Position numbers and translations under genes: made by a program. Below are positions 44,606 to 55,711 of a DNA stretch of 64,000 bases, piece by piece; within the stretch, counting starts at the first letter, position 1, and the number at the start of each line of letters is the position of its first letter. The stretch covers positions 23,888,499-23,952,498 of the forward strand of contig CM063107.1 in assembly GCA_031841125.1 (NCBI GenBank), read 5' to 3'. Under the pieces are notes generated by a model. The model saw only the letters and a list, made by a program, of their open reading frames with translations, was not told the DNA's origin and did not search any database. The stretch is from Acanthococcus lagerstroemiae. Taxonomy: Eukaryota > Arthropoda > Insecta > Hemiptera > Eriococcidae.

Positions 44606-45511
44606 CTCTTTTAAAGCTTGTATTAGGCATATAGCCCAGCAAGCAGCTAGTACTCAAGTTAAAAGAAGAAAAAAAAACTTGTATCCGGATTGCGAAAACA
44701 ATAGAAGTTAACTTTTTCCCCTTAATCAAATGAAGTAAAGATTAGAGTCTTTCCTCGATTAAGAGTGGCGCGTCCAAATTTTGGAATTCCACAGTACAGG
44801 GAAAAATACCTTCCTCGATGTGTTACTGGTAACACTGATGGCCGTTCACATGCCTGATAAACACGCTCAGAGAACAATATACTCGTACCCACGTTTCATC
44901 AGGATGTGCAAATTTTTCATTCTATGATTCATTTTTAATTAGTATTTTGACCCTTTATCCCCCAATTCTGACCATTGGAGATACATGATATCGATCTGAA
45001 ACTTTTTACATTTTCTCTCATTTAAATATTAGATTTAACTTTCTGGTGTTTTTTGGAAGAAAAACCATCCTGATATGAAAATCATTCTAATCCACTCCTA
45101 AATGTAACCAATTTGAGACATTCGATATTGATTTGAAGCTTTTTGAATTTTTCTCTTTTGACATGTTTAATACGACTTCCTGATGTATTTTGTATAAGAC
45201 TACCTTGATAATTAAAAGTACGTGAAAAACTATCTTTGCTTTTTCCCAATTCAAATTTCCCGAAACTCTCGCTTCGTTCCCCTTTCTCCAAGTCTTCCAG
45301 CCCCCTAGTGCTAAGCCTGTGTTACTGAATCGCGGGTGCTGTTTTCCAAACAGGCCCGAAAACTTTGAGATTGAGAAAACGGAAACTTTTTTAATGGATT
45401 AAGAACAGAAGGTAGTGAGGGTAGTCAGATCACCGTATTGTTTTAACTGAACAGAATTACTTGAGCTCATCCGACGATGACGCAATGAATACCCAAAGTA
45501 GGGTTCTATAA
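44606..45511. other. No recognised gene
   Basis: AT-rich sequence with a short ATTCTAA-CACTCCTAA-like imperfect repeat near 44940-45260. No coding exon was supported. Confidence 0.4.
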
Positions 45512-45649
45512 TTTCACGGGGGTATACTGGACCGCTATTTTTATTCCCAAGTTAGTCTGAGCATTCTCGACTGCGCTCGAATTATTGATGATCAAGGATG
45601 TTCGGGCTAGTTGAGAATCAAAATGGCGGTCCAGTATACCCGTATGAAA
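45512..45649. mobile_element. Near-perfect palindromic MITE P2
   Basis: The left half starts TTTCACGGGGGTATACTGGA and the right half ends with the near-inverse TCCAGTATACCCGTATGAAA. Inside, CCGCTATTTTTATTC pairs with GAATCAAAATGGCGG. The turn is at about 45580. Like P1 it carries a CGCCATTTTGA block, but the rest differs. Confidence 0.8.
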
Positions 45650-46748
45650 CTTAGTACCTTACCCAAAGTCATTAAGGTACAAATACGGGAGAAGTGGCAA
45701 CACCCATAATTCGAAACACGTTGAAAACCAATTCAACCCTGCTGGCTTGTTACACATACCCTGACTACGTTTTTTTTTTCATCGAATTCTCACATTCTTG
45801 CTAATGTTTCAGATTATTTCCATGTTCGATGTGTAAAGCTGATTTACAAAAAACTGGTTGCACGCATCGAGTACCTACCGAAACTCAGAATCGAAAACGC
45901 TCGCATAAGATCAAATTCGTTACCTGGAGATGTACATTAGGAAATTAGGTAATTTTAATTTTAACTATTTCGATCTCTCCAGCTAACACTTTTTCTCCGT
46001 ATCAAACGCCACAAAAGTAGATGCAAATTTACTCGACAGTAAACGACCGACTTAAATTAGCCTTTACCACAATTGAACAGAAAAATCGCATATTAGCTCG
46101 TTTATCACCGAGTATTCACCGACCGAACGAAATTGGCCATTTTTCGTTTCAAAAGCCAATAATGTTTCAAAATACGATACGTCGAAAAAGTGAACGTGTT
46201 TTCGGATAATATTAAATCTCGAAAAACTGGGAAATTATCACTCACCGAAAATACGATCATCGTGATTCCAAATAACAAAACACAAACACGTGGTTAACGG
46301 TATACAGATGCCTAAAACTAAGAAGTAATAACGCGTGTGTGCTGAGTAAACAGACTAATTTACTCGAGTCGAACTTTCAGTTTTAAATAATGTCTGGTTC
46401 CCTCTTTTTTTCTTTCCTCTTTCTGCATTACGCGTAGACAGGTTTCATTGAGAGGGCACACTCACTATGTTGCTGCACAAGGTACCCCATTGACCTGTTA
46501 TTCCTCGGGGGAGGTGCTAGTACTCGTCTCGTCCGAGTGAAAGGTTTCAGTTTCGTTTACATAGTGCGAATATAATCTCCTACCGAATATCAAATGCGAC
46601 CGGCTTTTCCACGTCTGTGCGAGCTCTCTGTTACGGGATCATCATGTCATTCGCAAAACGATATTATACAATATTGCAGAGATTACACCATAAATCGCAT
46701 TTTCATCCCAATTTTCGTCCGTTAATTTCTTCATTGTTTTCGTATACT
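45650..46748. other. No recognised gene; relatively unique sequence
   Basis: This segment has fewer repeat signatures and more CG dinucleotides than its surroundings. The 62-codon frame at 46021-46209 has no recognisable domain. It may be intergenic or regulatory. Confidence 0.4.
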
Positions 46749-48596
46749 GGACACGCTTGATAGTTTCGAGTCGCCATTTTTCATTGTGCCGAACAGTACG
46801 AATATGATATCACGAAAAGGTCTCGGATGCCGAGACTATTGATGGTCGTTTAAAAGTCGAATGGAGCTATTACGAAGGGCTCTGATACCGGCCGGCACTA
46901 AAATACGTATTTTCAACAACCGGAAATTTCTTATTTCAAACATCTTACCCTCCCCTGCTAACAGGCAAGACCCAACTGATGGCAGGGGAGCAACATTAGA
47001 TTTTAGCTGAAGAAATAAATGAAAGCCAAGAAAAGTCAAAAGTCTGAGGTGCTGAAATTGACAATATTCAGTACCGATTTTATCATACGGACTGACTGGG
47101 CTGCAGCCCAGGGCGGCAAATTTGCGACCCTAAAAAACATGTGCCGAAGGGGGATGTAAAATAATAAGGTGGCAAAAATACTGCAGCCCAGGGCGGCGAA
47201 GTACTTGAAACCGGCCCTGATTTCCATTCCAATTTTTTAAAGTAATAAGGGTTAATTTTACTGACTTAAACAACTTCTGGACGACGTTGTAGGAGGGTCG
47301 CTTCATCGAGGTGACAGGATTTTAATTTCGCTAAGTTGAAAACGATTGAGACCAACAGGCACATAATCGAATATTTTCTCACTTTTTCAATTTTGACAAC
47401 TCAGACTTCGACCGAGTCAGCTAATAAACATTTTCAAACTTGACAAGCAATAAGAAAAAGTTCTGAAAGTCAATAATACAGGTAGCAACAGCGTCTTGCT
47501 TCTATTTCTCCACTTGCTGAGCCACTTTCGTAAATTATCAAGCAATTAAATTTTGAAATCCGAAAAAAAAAAATTGCGGAGATCTTCCTGCAACATTCTT
47601 CAGTACATTTTCTTGCTTATTATTTTTGATATATTTTAAGATCCGTCAAAACTCGTTTAGGTTGATTAAGGTTCGTAAAAACTCGATTACAACATTTTAA
47701 GACCCGTTTTCTGCTGTGGGAAAGAGAATTGCTGATCAGATATTCAATATTTATACGGAATACATCAGAAAAAAAGGACCGCCTTAAATTGATGACTAGG
47801 GCTAGGATTTTTATGCGCTAAAAAACCGAAAATATGCGCAATAAATATACGTTTAAAAATGTCAAAATATGCAAAAATATGCCCTATAAAATTGCACTCG
47901 CATGGGTATCAAAATGTAGGGTTTTCGAAGTTCTACAATAAGAGCCATTCGTTTTAACGGAAATTTCATTAAATCATCGAAAACACAAATAATTTTTTCA
48001 TATCTAAATAATCGCAATTGCAGTTTGTCGCTTCGCAGTTTAAAGCCTTGAATAGGCTTTTATGTAGAAAAAAAAGACCTTAAACGTAACTACCGATAGG
48101 TTTTTTTTTCTTGTCTCTAATTTTCTAGTCTTCAGCCGACCTTCTTCCAGCAGTTTACAGCAAAGAGCAAACACCTTGTTACTGTTTTTTTCTTCTTCAG
48201 AAAATCGTGAAAATCGTGGAAATTTTGTCAATAGAAGTGATTTTTGGCCAGTTTTTGGGAAAAAATGCGCTAACAACCTCAAATATGCGGTATTCGGCTA
48301 TTTTTCAGCAAAAATATGCATTTTTATACATTTATGGCCTAAATGTGCAAAAATATGCGCTATAAACTGTTGCATACGGATTCAGAATTTCATGATTCGC
48401 AAAGATAATGTGGATATGCGCTATCTAGTGTTACGAGAACAAATATGCATTTACATAAAAATCCTAGCCTTATTGATGACCATTTACCATTTCTCTGCAG
48501 TAGATTGGGGTGGTAATGGAAGGAACAGCAACTCAACAAGATTATTAACTTTTCGTGGTTGCTTTTGAAACAACAGGTCAGAATAATTTTTTTTTA
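46749..48596. repeat. Duplicated ~1.2-kb unit, copy 1, interrupted by a hAT element
   Basis: It aligns from GGACACGCTTGATAGTTTCG to AAACAACAGGTCAGAATA with 56278-58970, allowing for the insertions in each copy. Landmarks in order are CTACCCTCCCCTGC-like ACCCTCCCCTGCTAACAGGC (46950), GGACTGACTGGGCTG (47089), GAAACCGGCCCTGA (47207), CAATAATACAGGTAGCAACA (47470) and GGGTGGTAATGGAAGGAACA (48508). Within it, 47071-47220 is an older MITE-like piece with CAGTACCG / CGGCCCTG ends, present in both copies. The nature of the unit itself is unknown: no terminal repeat and no conserved frame. Confidence 0.85.
47796..48471. mobile_element. hAT-like element with GCTAGGATTTTTATG ends
   Basis: The left end CTAGGGCTAGGATTTTTATG and the reverse-complemented right end AAGGCTAGGATTTTTATG form an inverted repeat. 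A perfect 8-bp repeat ATTGATGA flanks it (47788-47795 and 48472-48479). The other copy of the duplicated unit has an uninterrupted ATTGATGGCATTGTACC at about 58837. The interior is rich in AATATGCGC / AATATGCAAAAATATGC motifs near both ends, and 80- and 130-codon frames without known domains cross it. Confidence 0.9.
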
Positions 48597-48601
48597 TACT
48601 A

Positions 48602-49257
48602 GGTACTTGATCAGAAAGGCAATGTTTACGTTGGTGTTTTATGGACGACAAGAAGCGCCTATCATGCTTGCATCGAGTGCTGACAAAACCTGCATGTAAA
48701 GTAAACGTCCCTCAAAGTAAAGCGTTTTTACATGAAAAAATTGTTGGCCATTAATTTTGTATTGGGGGATCGACCCCGCGTCCATTGAAACATTTGACTG
48801 AAATGCAGCGATTGTATCTAACCACTCGGCCACGGAGCGAATTACAAAATTGCTACTAAAGAACGCATCTAAATATTCACAACGTAGTACGGCTGTTACC
48901 AATTGTTGATAACCCTTGTTACATTTTTGCTGGCCACTACCTGTGTATGCTGTTTGTGCATGTGAACAAACTGAAGACAAGACTGTGATACTGTACTTTG
49001 TAGTAATTAACTGAGAAAATTAAATTTTTGAATCACAAAAGTCACCTGTCTGTAATTTAAATAAAAATAAATAGATCAAAAAAAAATAAAAAAAATACAG
49101 ACCATGTCAGCAAAAACATTGCCGCTTCTGATCAAGTAATATAAAAAAATATTTTCCACAACAAGAGCCAAAAGTGAGTTTACATGACTCATTTGCAAAC
49201 TTTCCCTCGCCATGTAAATACTCTTTTTTGACTCTTGGTGTGTAATATACTATTTTA
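48602..49257 (-). repeat. tRNA-box-containing repeat, copy a of a tandem pair
   Basis: The left border TACTTGATCAGAAAGGCAAT has its inverse at about 49117-49140. On the minus strand a TGGCCGAGTGGTTAGA A-box (48832-48817) is followed by GGGGTCGATCCCC (B-box-like, about 48777-48765). After the inverse border comes GAGCCAAAAGTGAGTTTACA, later echoed by CCATGTAAATACTC. The same order is repeated in copy b. It behaves like a SINE or tRNA-headed element rather than a tRNA gene. Confidence 0.65.
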
Positions 49258-49765
49258 ACTGCATGATTAGAAAGACAATGTTTACAACACTGATGTTTTG
49301 CGGATGGAATGAAGCGCTTATCATTCATGCATCGAGTGCTAACAAAACCTGTGTGTATAGAGGCACAAATCGCTGGCCAGTAATTCTGTATTGGAGGATA
49401 GAACCCGTGTCTATTGAGACATCTGACAGGAGTGTATTGAACGTCTCTAACCACTCGGCCATGTAGCGAATTACCAAGGAGTGACTTAGGAACGCATTTA
49501 AATATTCACGGTGTAGTACAACCATTACTGCTCCTTGTTATTTATTGTCACTCAACCGTCGTTACGTTTGCCTCGTAAATTATTCGACGAAAAACATTGC
49601 TATTTCTAATCATTCAGTATAAAAAATATTTTACAAAACAAGAGCCAAAAGTGAGTTTACATGACTCGAGAATTGATCACTTGCTACACTTATTCGCAAA
49701 CTTTCCCTCGCCATGTAAACACTCACTTGTGACTTTTGGTGTGTAATATACTATTTTTGCTTTTT
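49258..49765 (-). repeat. tRNA-box-containing repeat, copy b of a tandem pair
   Basis: It has the same order as copy a. GATTAGAAAGACAATGTTTA has its inverse near 49585-49610. A TGGCCGAGTGGTTAGA box lies at 49461-49446 with GGGTTCTATCC after it. Then come GAGCCAAAAGTGAGTTTACA (49645) and CGCCATGTAAACACTCAC (49709). Copies a and b differ by substitutions and several indels. Confidence 0.65.
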
Positions 49766-49810
49766 ATTTTACAGCCTTATTAACAATGTACATATATGTA
49801 TAGTTACACG

Positions 49811-50061
49811 CAGTGGCGTAGCCAGGGGGGGGGATTAGAGTGCTGAATCCCCCCCCCCTTGAGATTAGAATTTTTTTATATGCTGGCAGTATCACAGTAA
49901 ATGCGCAAAATGAAATTTAAATCCAGGTACATAATTGAAGTTGAAAAGCACAACGTACTGATACGTCAATGTAAAAACAGACAGTTCATGTTAGGTGTAC
50001 CCCCGCCCCGCCCAAAATTTTGCTGATCTCCCTCCTTGGAAAAATCTTGGCTACGCCACTG
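49811..50061. mobile_element. hAT-type MITE, family alpha copy B (uninterrupted)
   Basis: The left end CAGTGGCGTAGCCAGGGGGG and the right end TTGGCTACGCCACTG form an inverted repeat. A perfect 8-bp repeat GTTACACG flanks it (49803-49810 and 50062-50069). It is the undisturbed version of 3971-4407 and gives the empty site for SINE-A copy 2. Confidence 0.94.
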
Positions 50062-50074
50062 GTTACACGGACGT

Positions 50075-50640
50075 TAGTGCGCCCATCCCACCCTTATCCA
50101 TCTGGCCCTGTCCTTTGCCCCCCTTGTCCATAATCTCCCAGCAATATTTTTCAGTTCGTCTTCCCATCTTTTAAGGGGTCTCCGGGAGCTCTCCTTCCCT
50201 CCCTTGGATACCAGTTTAATACCCTACCACCCCAGCTTTCCTTCCCGTCTCTAATAATGTGTTCTGCGTAATAAAACTTCAATTATTTTTTTGCTATATA
50301 TGTACCATCCTTTGCTCTGGTTGTACTCCTGATTTCCGAATTCCTTTTCTTATCTTTCAGTTTTAAGCCCAATAAGTGATCGTGCCATGACAGTTTATGT
50401 TTTTGCGATTTTTAAGTTTTACGACTCTGTTGCCGCCCAGATCTGCGCCCCGTATGTCAGTACTGATAAAGTACAGCTCTCTAAAATTCTTACTTTTGTT
50501 GTTGTTGGCATCTTACTCTTGTGTAAGGGCCGAGTAACTTTTCCACGCTTGTGCCCTCCTACTCAGCTCCTTCTCTAGGCTATCCTTGAAGGAGATTGTC
50601 TGCCACAAGTACACCGCTCTCTCTACGATCTTAATTTTTC
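50075..50640 (-). pseudogene. LINE 3' fragment (third copy of the RTE-like LINE group)
   Basis: On the minus strand about 50170-50085 reads RRPLKRWEDELKNIAGRLW and then TRGAKDRARWIRVGWAH followed by a stop. This is the RP-RW-D-(I/L)-x-W-A-DR-W C-terminal signature of RTE/craniofacial-type LINE ORF2 proteins. The sequence upstream to about 50600 shows blocks equivalent to 50700-51250 in the next copy but in broken frames. Only the 3' end is present. Confidence 0.75.
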
Positions 50641-50699
50641 CTGTTATTTATTTATTTTATTTTACAGCCATTGACATATAACCGAATTTCGCGTATTTG

Positions 50700-53600
50700 T
50701 TACAAATTTAATGCGCCCATCTTCGAGCATAGGCCTCCCCTACTCGTTTCCACCGGTCCCTGACCCTCGCATCCCTCCCCCAGGCAACTCCGGCATGTTG
50801 CCTAATTTTGTCAACTCAGCGGGTGGCAGGTCTCCCTACCTTTCTTTTTCCACCCCTGGGTATCCAATCCAGAACTTTTCTTCCCCATCTTTTACCTTCC
50901 CCCTGACAACATGTCCAGCATTGTCAAATTTCAGTTTCTTCATTACATATCTACAGTCCCTAACCATTGATTTGGCCCTTACCCATTTATTAGTTAGCCG
51001 GTCCCTTTTTTTTTACTCCGATCATCGCCCTCTCCTTTGCCAACTGAGTTCTGCTTAATTTTTTATTTTGATTTTCGGTTGTGGTCCAAGTTTGAAATCC
51101 GTACAGTAGTACTGGTAAAATGCATGACTTCCAAATTTTCTTTTTCATTTCCAGTGGCATTTTAATTTTAATTACAATTTTCAATGCTCAAAAGCTTTTC
51201 CACGCTTGCGTTCTTCTTTTTACAATTTCTTTCTTTGACTTGTCTTTAAAAGAGATAATTTGTCCCAGGTATGTTGTGCTATCTTCGATTCTAATTTTGT
51301 TGCTGCCAATCACTATGTCTTGACTGAATTTTTGTGTTGGATAATAATACTGTTTTATTCGTATTTATAGTTATAATCCCACTTTGCCACATTGTAGGGT
51401 TAGTTCGTTTACCATAGTTTGCATCTCTTTTCCGCCCTGAGAGATTAAATCCACATCGTCAGCAAATCTTAAATTGCTGAGCCATTCACCGTTTATTTTT
51501 ATTCCTTTTTGTTCCCAATCCAAATTTTGAAAAATATCTTCTAAGAAGCTATTGAAGAGATTCGAGGAGAGAGGGTCTCCCTGTTTAACTCCCCTTTCAA
51601 TTTTAAACTTTTCCCTGTTTTGTCGAGCCGCACTCTCCCGCTGTTATTTTTGTACATTTCTTTTATAATTTTGATCGCTTTTTCTGGGATTCCCTGCCGA
51701 ATTAGGACTCCCCAGAATGCGAATAGATAAATAGAATCAAAAGATTTTTGAAAATCTAAGCAGGTATAGTGGTTGGTTATATTCCCTAGTTTTTTCTATT
51801 AACTGACCAATTATAAATAACTGGTCAGTGGTTGATCGATTTTTACGAAAAGCAGCCTGTTCCGGACCTTGACATTCGTCTAATTGCGTGTATATTCGGG
51901 TTTTCAGTAGTTTGCCAAAAATCTTTCCAATATTTGAACTGAGACATATAGGTCTATAGGGGCCACTTTGGCATACGTGCATCGCCATACGTCCCACCAC
52001 ACCATGGGTCTATAATTGTTTATATCATTTTTATCCCCCTTTTTGAAAAGTAAAATTATTTCGGAAAAGCTCCATTGGGGTGGAGTTGTTTCTTTTTCTA
52101 AAATCAAATTGAAAATTTTTGTCGGAGTTGGTGTTAATTCTTCTGCAAAAAGTTTGAGTTCATAATTCCCAATCTTATCTGGGCCCATTGCTTTAGTAGG
52201 ATTTAATTTCCTCAGGACGGACAAGATTTCACTTTCCAGATATGGTGGTACCTGCTATTTCTTTATTATTCATTCCCATGTGGGTATCTACAACTTGTTC
52301 CTTTTGGTCTTTGCTATATATGTAGTTCAGTATAGGAACAATCTTTTCTCTGTCAAGAACAAATTTACCTTCTCTGTTTTTAATTTTTGGGATGAAAGCT
52401 TGGTCCTGAAAAATGTCTCGTTTCGCTTTCTTCACTGAACCTGATAACTTCGTACATTGTGTTTATATCGTGTGTGTGAATATCCTTTTAATTGCCTTTT
52501 CAACAATTTTCCTCAGTTCAGTCAATTCTATCTTTTCCTTTAAATATTTGTTTAATTTTTTAGCCAACAAATTTCTTCTGTCACATAATGATTTTGTTTT
52601 CTCTGATATTTTGTTTGTTATGAAGCCTTCAACTTTTTTTTCGCTAAATTTTTCAAAGGCCGTCTTAACTGTTTTTTCAGTTTTGTCATGTAAGGCCTGC
52701 ATCGAGCAAAAATCATTCCAGTTAACCTTGTGCAGCTTCCTTTCTATATATACCTTTTTGCTTCCTCAACTTTCCCATTGGGAATCATGCTTTTACTAGG
52801 TTTATTTGTTTTAATATAGTTCTTGATTATTGTTCTTCTTGATATCCCAACTTTCATTCGTAATAGCCTATGGTCTGAGGGAAATTCAAACTGGTTACAT
52901 CTAGACACGTCCGGCACTATTTTCAAGTCGTTTACTATGAAATAACAATTTCGTTTCTGGTAGTGCCGTCTGGTGCTAGCCATGTCCATTTCTTATTTTT
53001 TTCTCTTCTCGAAGAAGGAGTTAGCTACTTTCAATGAATTATTTTCTGTAAAGCTCAAAATACATTTACCATTTCTGTTTAGATGAGTTTCTCCTGCTCA
53101 AAATTTACCAATACTACTATAACAGTCGGGGTCTACTCGTTTTCCTAGCTTGGTATTGAAAAGTCTCCCATAATTACATTGTAGTATTCCTTCTTCGCAT
53201 CGAAGGTGTATTTTGTAGTACTTTATAAAAGTTTTCAGTTTCTTTTATATCTGCCTGGAGGGTGGTGCGTAGATTTGAATTATCAAAAGATTTGTATTTT
53301 TTCGATGTTTAATTTTAGCAAACTTATCCTATCTGAGATACTTTTAATTTGAGTAATTTTATTTACCCAATTTTTATTTACATAGAAACCAGTTCCTCTG
53401 AACCCTGTGGTATGACCGGAATAAAAGAAGTAGTGACCGTTTTTCTTTTCAGAAATTATTCCCCCGGGATCCGTGTTTCCGAAAATCGATGATGTCAAAC
53501 TGTAATTTGTTTTATATTTCTTTCAAATTCGAAGATACGACACTACCGGCTAAACCTTGAGTAATAAATCTAAAAATGTTTAATTTGGTTTTTGTCTTAC
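50700..53600 (-). pseudogene. RTE-like LINE copy 2, degenerate ORF2 (endonuclease to C-terminus)
   Basis: Minus-strand pieces in order. About 53590-53500: NIFRFITQGLAG (N-terminus). 53498-53283: HYFFYSGHTTGFRGTGFY. About 53160: GDFNTKLG (endonuclease). 52989-52744: CYFIVNDLKIVPDVSR and SDHRLLRM (final endonuclease SDH). 52702-52229: linker. 52224-51737: RT fingers with PTKAMGPDKIGNYELKLF, IILLFKKGDKNDINNYRP and GPEQAAFRKNRSTTDQLF. 51184-50990: LPVLLYGFQTWT (thumb/connection). A C-terminal tail reaches about 50700. Frameshifts and stops separate almost every piece. The RT frame is also split by a 48-bp insertion at 51959-52006. The copy is older than copy 1 and lies directly 3' of it in the same orientation. 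Confidence 0.88.
51959..52006 (-). mobile_element. 48-bp hairpin element inside the LINE RT frame (tiny element copy 3)
   Basis: A perfect 8-bp repeat GGTCTATA lies on both sides (51951-51958 and 52007-52014). The 48 bp between contain the inverse of ACGTATGGCGATGCACGTAT and then GCCAAAGTGGCCCC, the core of the elements at 10746 and 19933. The insertion falls within the INNYRP-ICLSS block of the RT, which is continuous in copy 1 (INNYRLIGPTS). It keeps the reading frame open by chance (48 plus 8 bp shifts it, and two overlapping frames result). Confidence 0.75.
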
Positions 53601-53689
53601 CTTTATAAATGCTTGACTTGCCTGTGGGAGTTTTTCGATTTGAGGGGTCGGCGCCCGATAGAAACGAGTAGGGGGATACACGACAGTTC

Positions 53690-54430
53690 AGCCCCGTGCT
53701 GTTGGTATAACGCCTTCCATAGAGCCAGCAGAGATACTGAATCAAACGCTTTTTATGAAATAAATTAGAAGGATATTAAGGTTTTGGTTAAATTCTTTAG
53801 ATTTTTCGATGATTTGGTTTATCACAAACATATGGTCAATCGTCGAGTAACCTTTCCGGAAGCGGGCTTGATCAGGGCTTTGATTGAAGTCTAAAATTGG
53901 ATATATTCTATTTCGTATAATTTTTGCAAAGATTTTTCCAAGGTTGGAGGTGGGACCTATAAGCCGATAATTATTTATATCTGCTTTGTTTCCTTTTTTG
54001 AACAGTAGAACTATTTCCGAAGTTTTCATTGAGAGGGGATCTTCTCTTTCTCAAGAATTAAATTAAAGATTTTCGTGGGAACTGGAGCCAGTTCGACCGC
54101 CCAGGCTTTTAATTCCTTGTTCCCTATATCATCTGGTCCAGCAGCTTTGTTCACCTTTAACCTCGCCAGGACAGAGAGAATCTCAGATTCGATTAACGGA
54201 GGTATTTCCTCTTCATTCCTTCCTCTTTCAAATCCAACGCTCTCACATTCGCTGGTTTCTTCCTTATATAGCTTCTGATAGAATTCCGAAGCTATTTGAA
54301 CTATTTTTTCCCGATCCGTCTCCAATGTTCCCCTCTTGTTTTTCACATTTGATATTAGGTTGACGTCTCGAAATAAATCTTTTTTAGCTTCCTTCACCGC
54401 GCCTGGATATTTGATGATTTCGTACATGAA
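53690..54430 (-). pseudogene. LINE ORF2 reverse transcriptase N-terminal half, broken
   Basis: 54427-54026 reads a linker and AAGPDDIGNKELKAWA (RT motif 0 region). 54029-53742 reads TSEIVLLFKKGNKADINNYR, then IFAKIIRNRI and SPDQARFRKGYSTIDHMF (motif 2a region). Next come FIS-stop and KAFDSVSLLALWK, where motif A should read FxDYxKAFDS; the catalytic Asp is lost and the frame shifted. Motifs B and C (the catalytic xDD) are absent because the copy ends near 53690. Confidence 0.8.
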
Positions 54431-54814
54431 TTCTGTGTCAAATTTACAAATATCCTCCCTTACTTTTTTCCTCGCTGTCTTCCTAACCTCCGTTAGTTCG
54501 ATTTTCTCTTGCCAAGATTTATGATTTTTTTTTTGGCTAAAAAATTTCTTTTTTTACACAGTTTTTTAGTTGTTTCCGAAATTTTATTTTTTGTACATCC
54601 TGCAGGAGACTCCATCGCGAAATTTTTATACCTTTTACCTAACATTTTTTCCAATTTGTCGTAAGCCTCCTGCATATTCTTTTTCTCTTCCCATGAAATT
54701 TTGCTCAGTTCTAGCTTCAGTCTCGCTACTTGAACATTGTACTCCGGAACTATTCTTTTCGTTACGGTTTTTGCTTTTTTGAAGTTTTTAACTCTTCCCC
54801 TGTTGGGTATATAG

Positions 54815-55560
54815 CTAGTTTTTTAGTTGCATGGCCCGATGATCTGATGAGAAAACAAACGAATCACACCTTCTGACATCCTTTGCGATTTTCATATCGT
54901 TTGTTATAAAGTAGTCAATTTCGTTTTTTACATTGCCTCCTGGGGACTTCCGAATCCAGTTTTTTTTTGCCTTCCTTTTTTCATAGAAGGAATTCACAAT
55001 TTTCAGGGAGCAATTTGCAGTAAAATTTAGTAAGTATTCCCTGTTCCTGTTTGTATTTTCGCCTGAGAAAAATTTTCCTAGCCCGTTTAAGTTATTAATA
55101 TCTAAATCGTCCCCCAGTTTTGCATTAAAATCACCCATAATTATGTTGTAGTATTCTGTCTCTTTAGTCAGAGTACTTTGCAGTACTTCATAGAAATCCT
55201 CTATTTCTTTCTCGCTAGCCTGGAGTGCAGGGGCGTAGACCTGAGTCAACAGGAGCGTAGTTTTGGAATCTATGTTGAATTTCTGAATGCTTATTCTTTC
55301 AGTAATGCCTTTCACTTCTGTCACTCTATTTATCCATTTCTTATGGATATGAAACCCTGTCCCTCTGAAGCCTTTCGTCTGGCCGGAGCAAAAAAAGTAG
55401 TTGCCATTTTCTCTTATTTGTAGTTTCTCCCCTAATTTTCGTGTTTCCGTTAGTCCGAAGATGTCAAGATTTGTTTTTTCTGAAGCCAATTCAAATTCCA
55501 AAAGTCTTTCCTTTGTTGCCAAACCCTGAGTGTTAAATGTAAATAATATTAAATCTTATA
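54815..55560 (-). CDS. LINE ORF2 endonuclease domain, open reading part
   Basis: About 235-245 residues are open in one frame from TFNTQGLATKERLLEFEL to SSDHRAMQLKN. The expected metal-dependent AP-like endonuclease blocks are present in order: N-TQGL near the start, LTETRK (catalytic Glu), YAPA, IIMGDFNAKLG (Asp and Asn), NEIDYFITND (Asp) and SSDHRAM (Ser-Asp-His). All catalytic residues look intact, so the frame decayed more recently than the RT part. In the element this domain nicks genomic DNA to prime reverse transcription. The ATG at about 55522 is internal; the natural start is probably a few codons upstream. Downstream the frame is broken before the RT. Confidence 0.82.
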
Positions 55561-55711
55561 GAACTTTTTTAGTTGCTCAAATGTTTACTTTTTTTGTTGT
55601 CCTTACATTAGGATTAAGGTTAGAATATCTTTCAATGGAACCCGGGTGGGGGTTATGCAGCTAAGAGACCCTCGGTAGCTGCGGACCGGCTTAGGGCCCA
55701 TTTTCCAAAAT

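Noticed and set aside
48817..48832. tRNA-Ser/Leu-like sequence (also at 49446-49461)
   Set aside because: No acceptor stem closes, and the sequence recurs with a long shared body, so it is a repeat head.
50711..51058. 115-codon plus frame with a proline-rich start
   Set aside because: It is antisense to the C-terminal tail of LINE copy 2.
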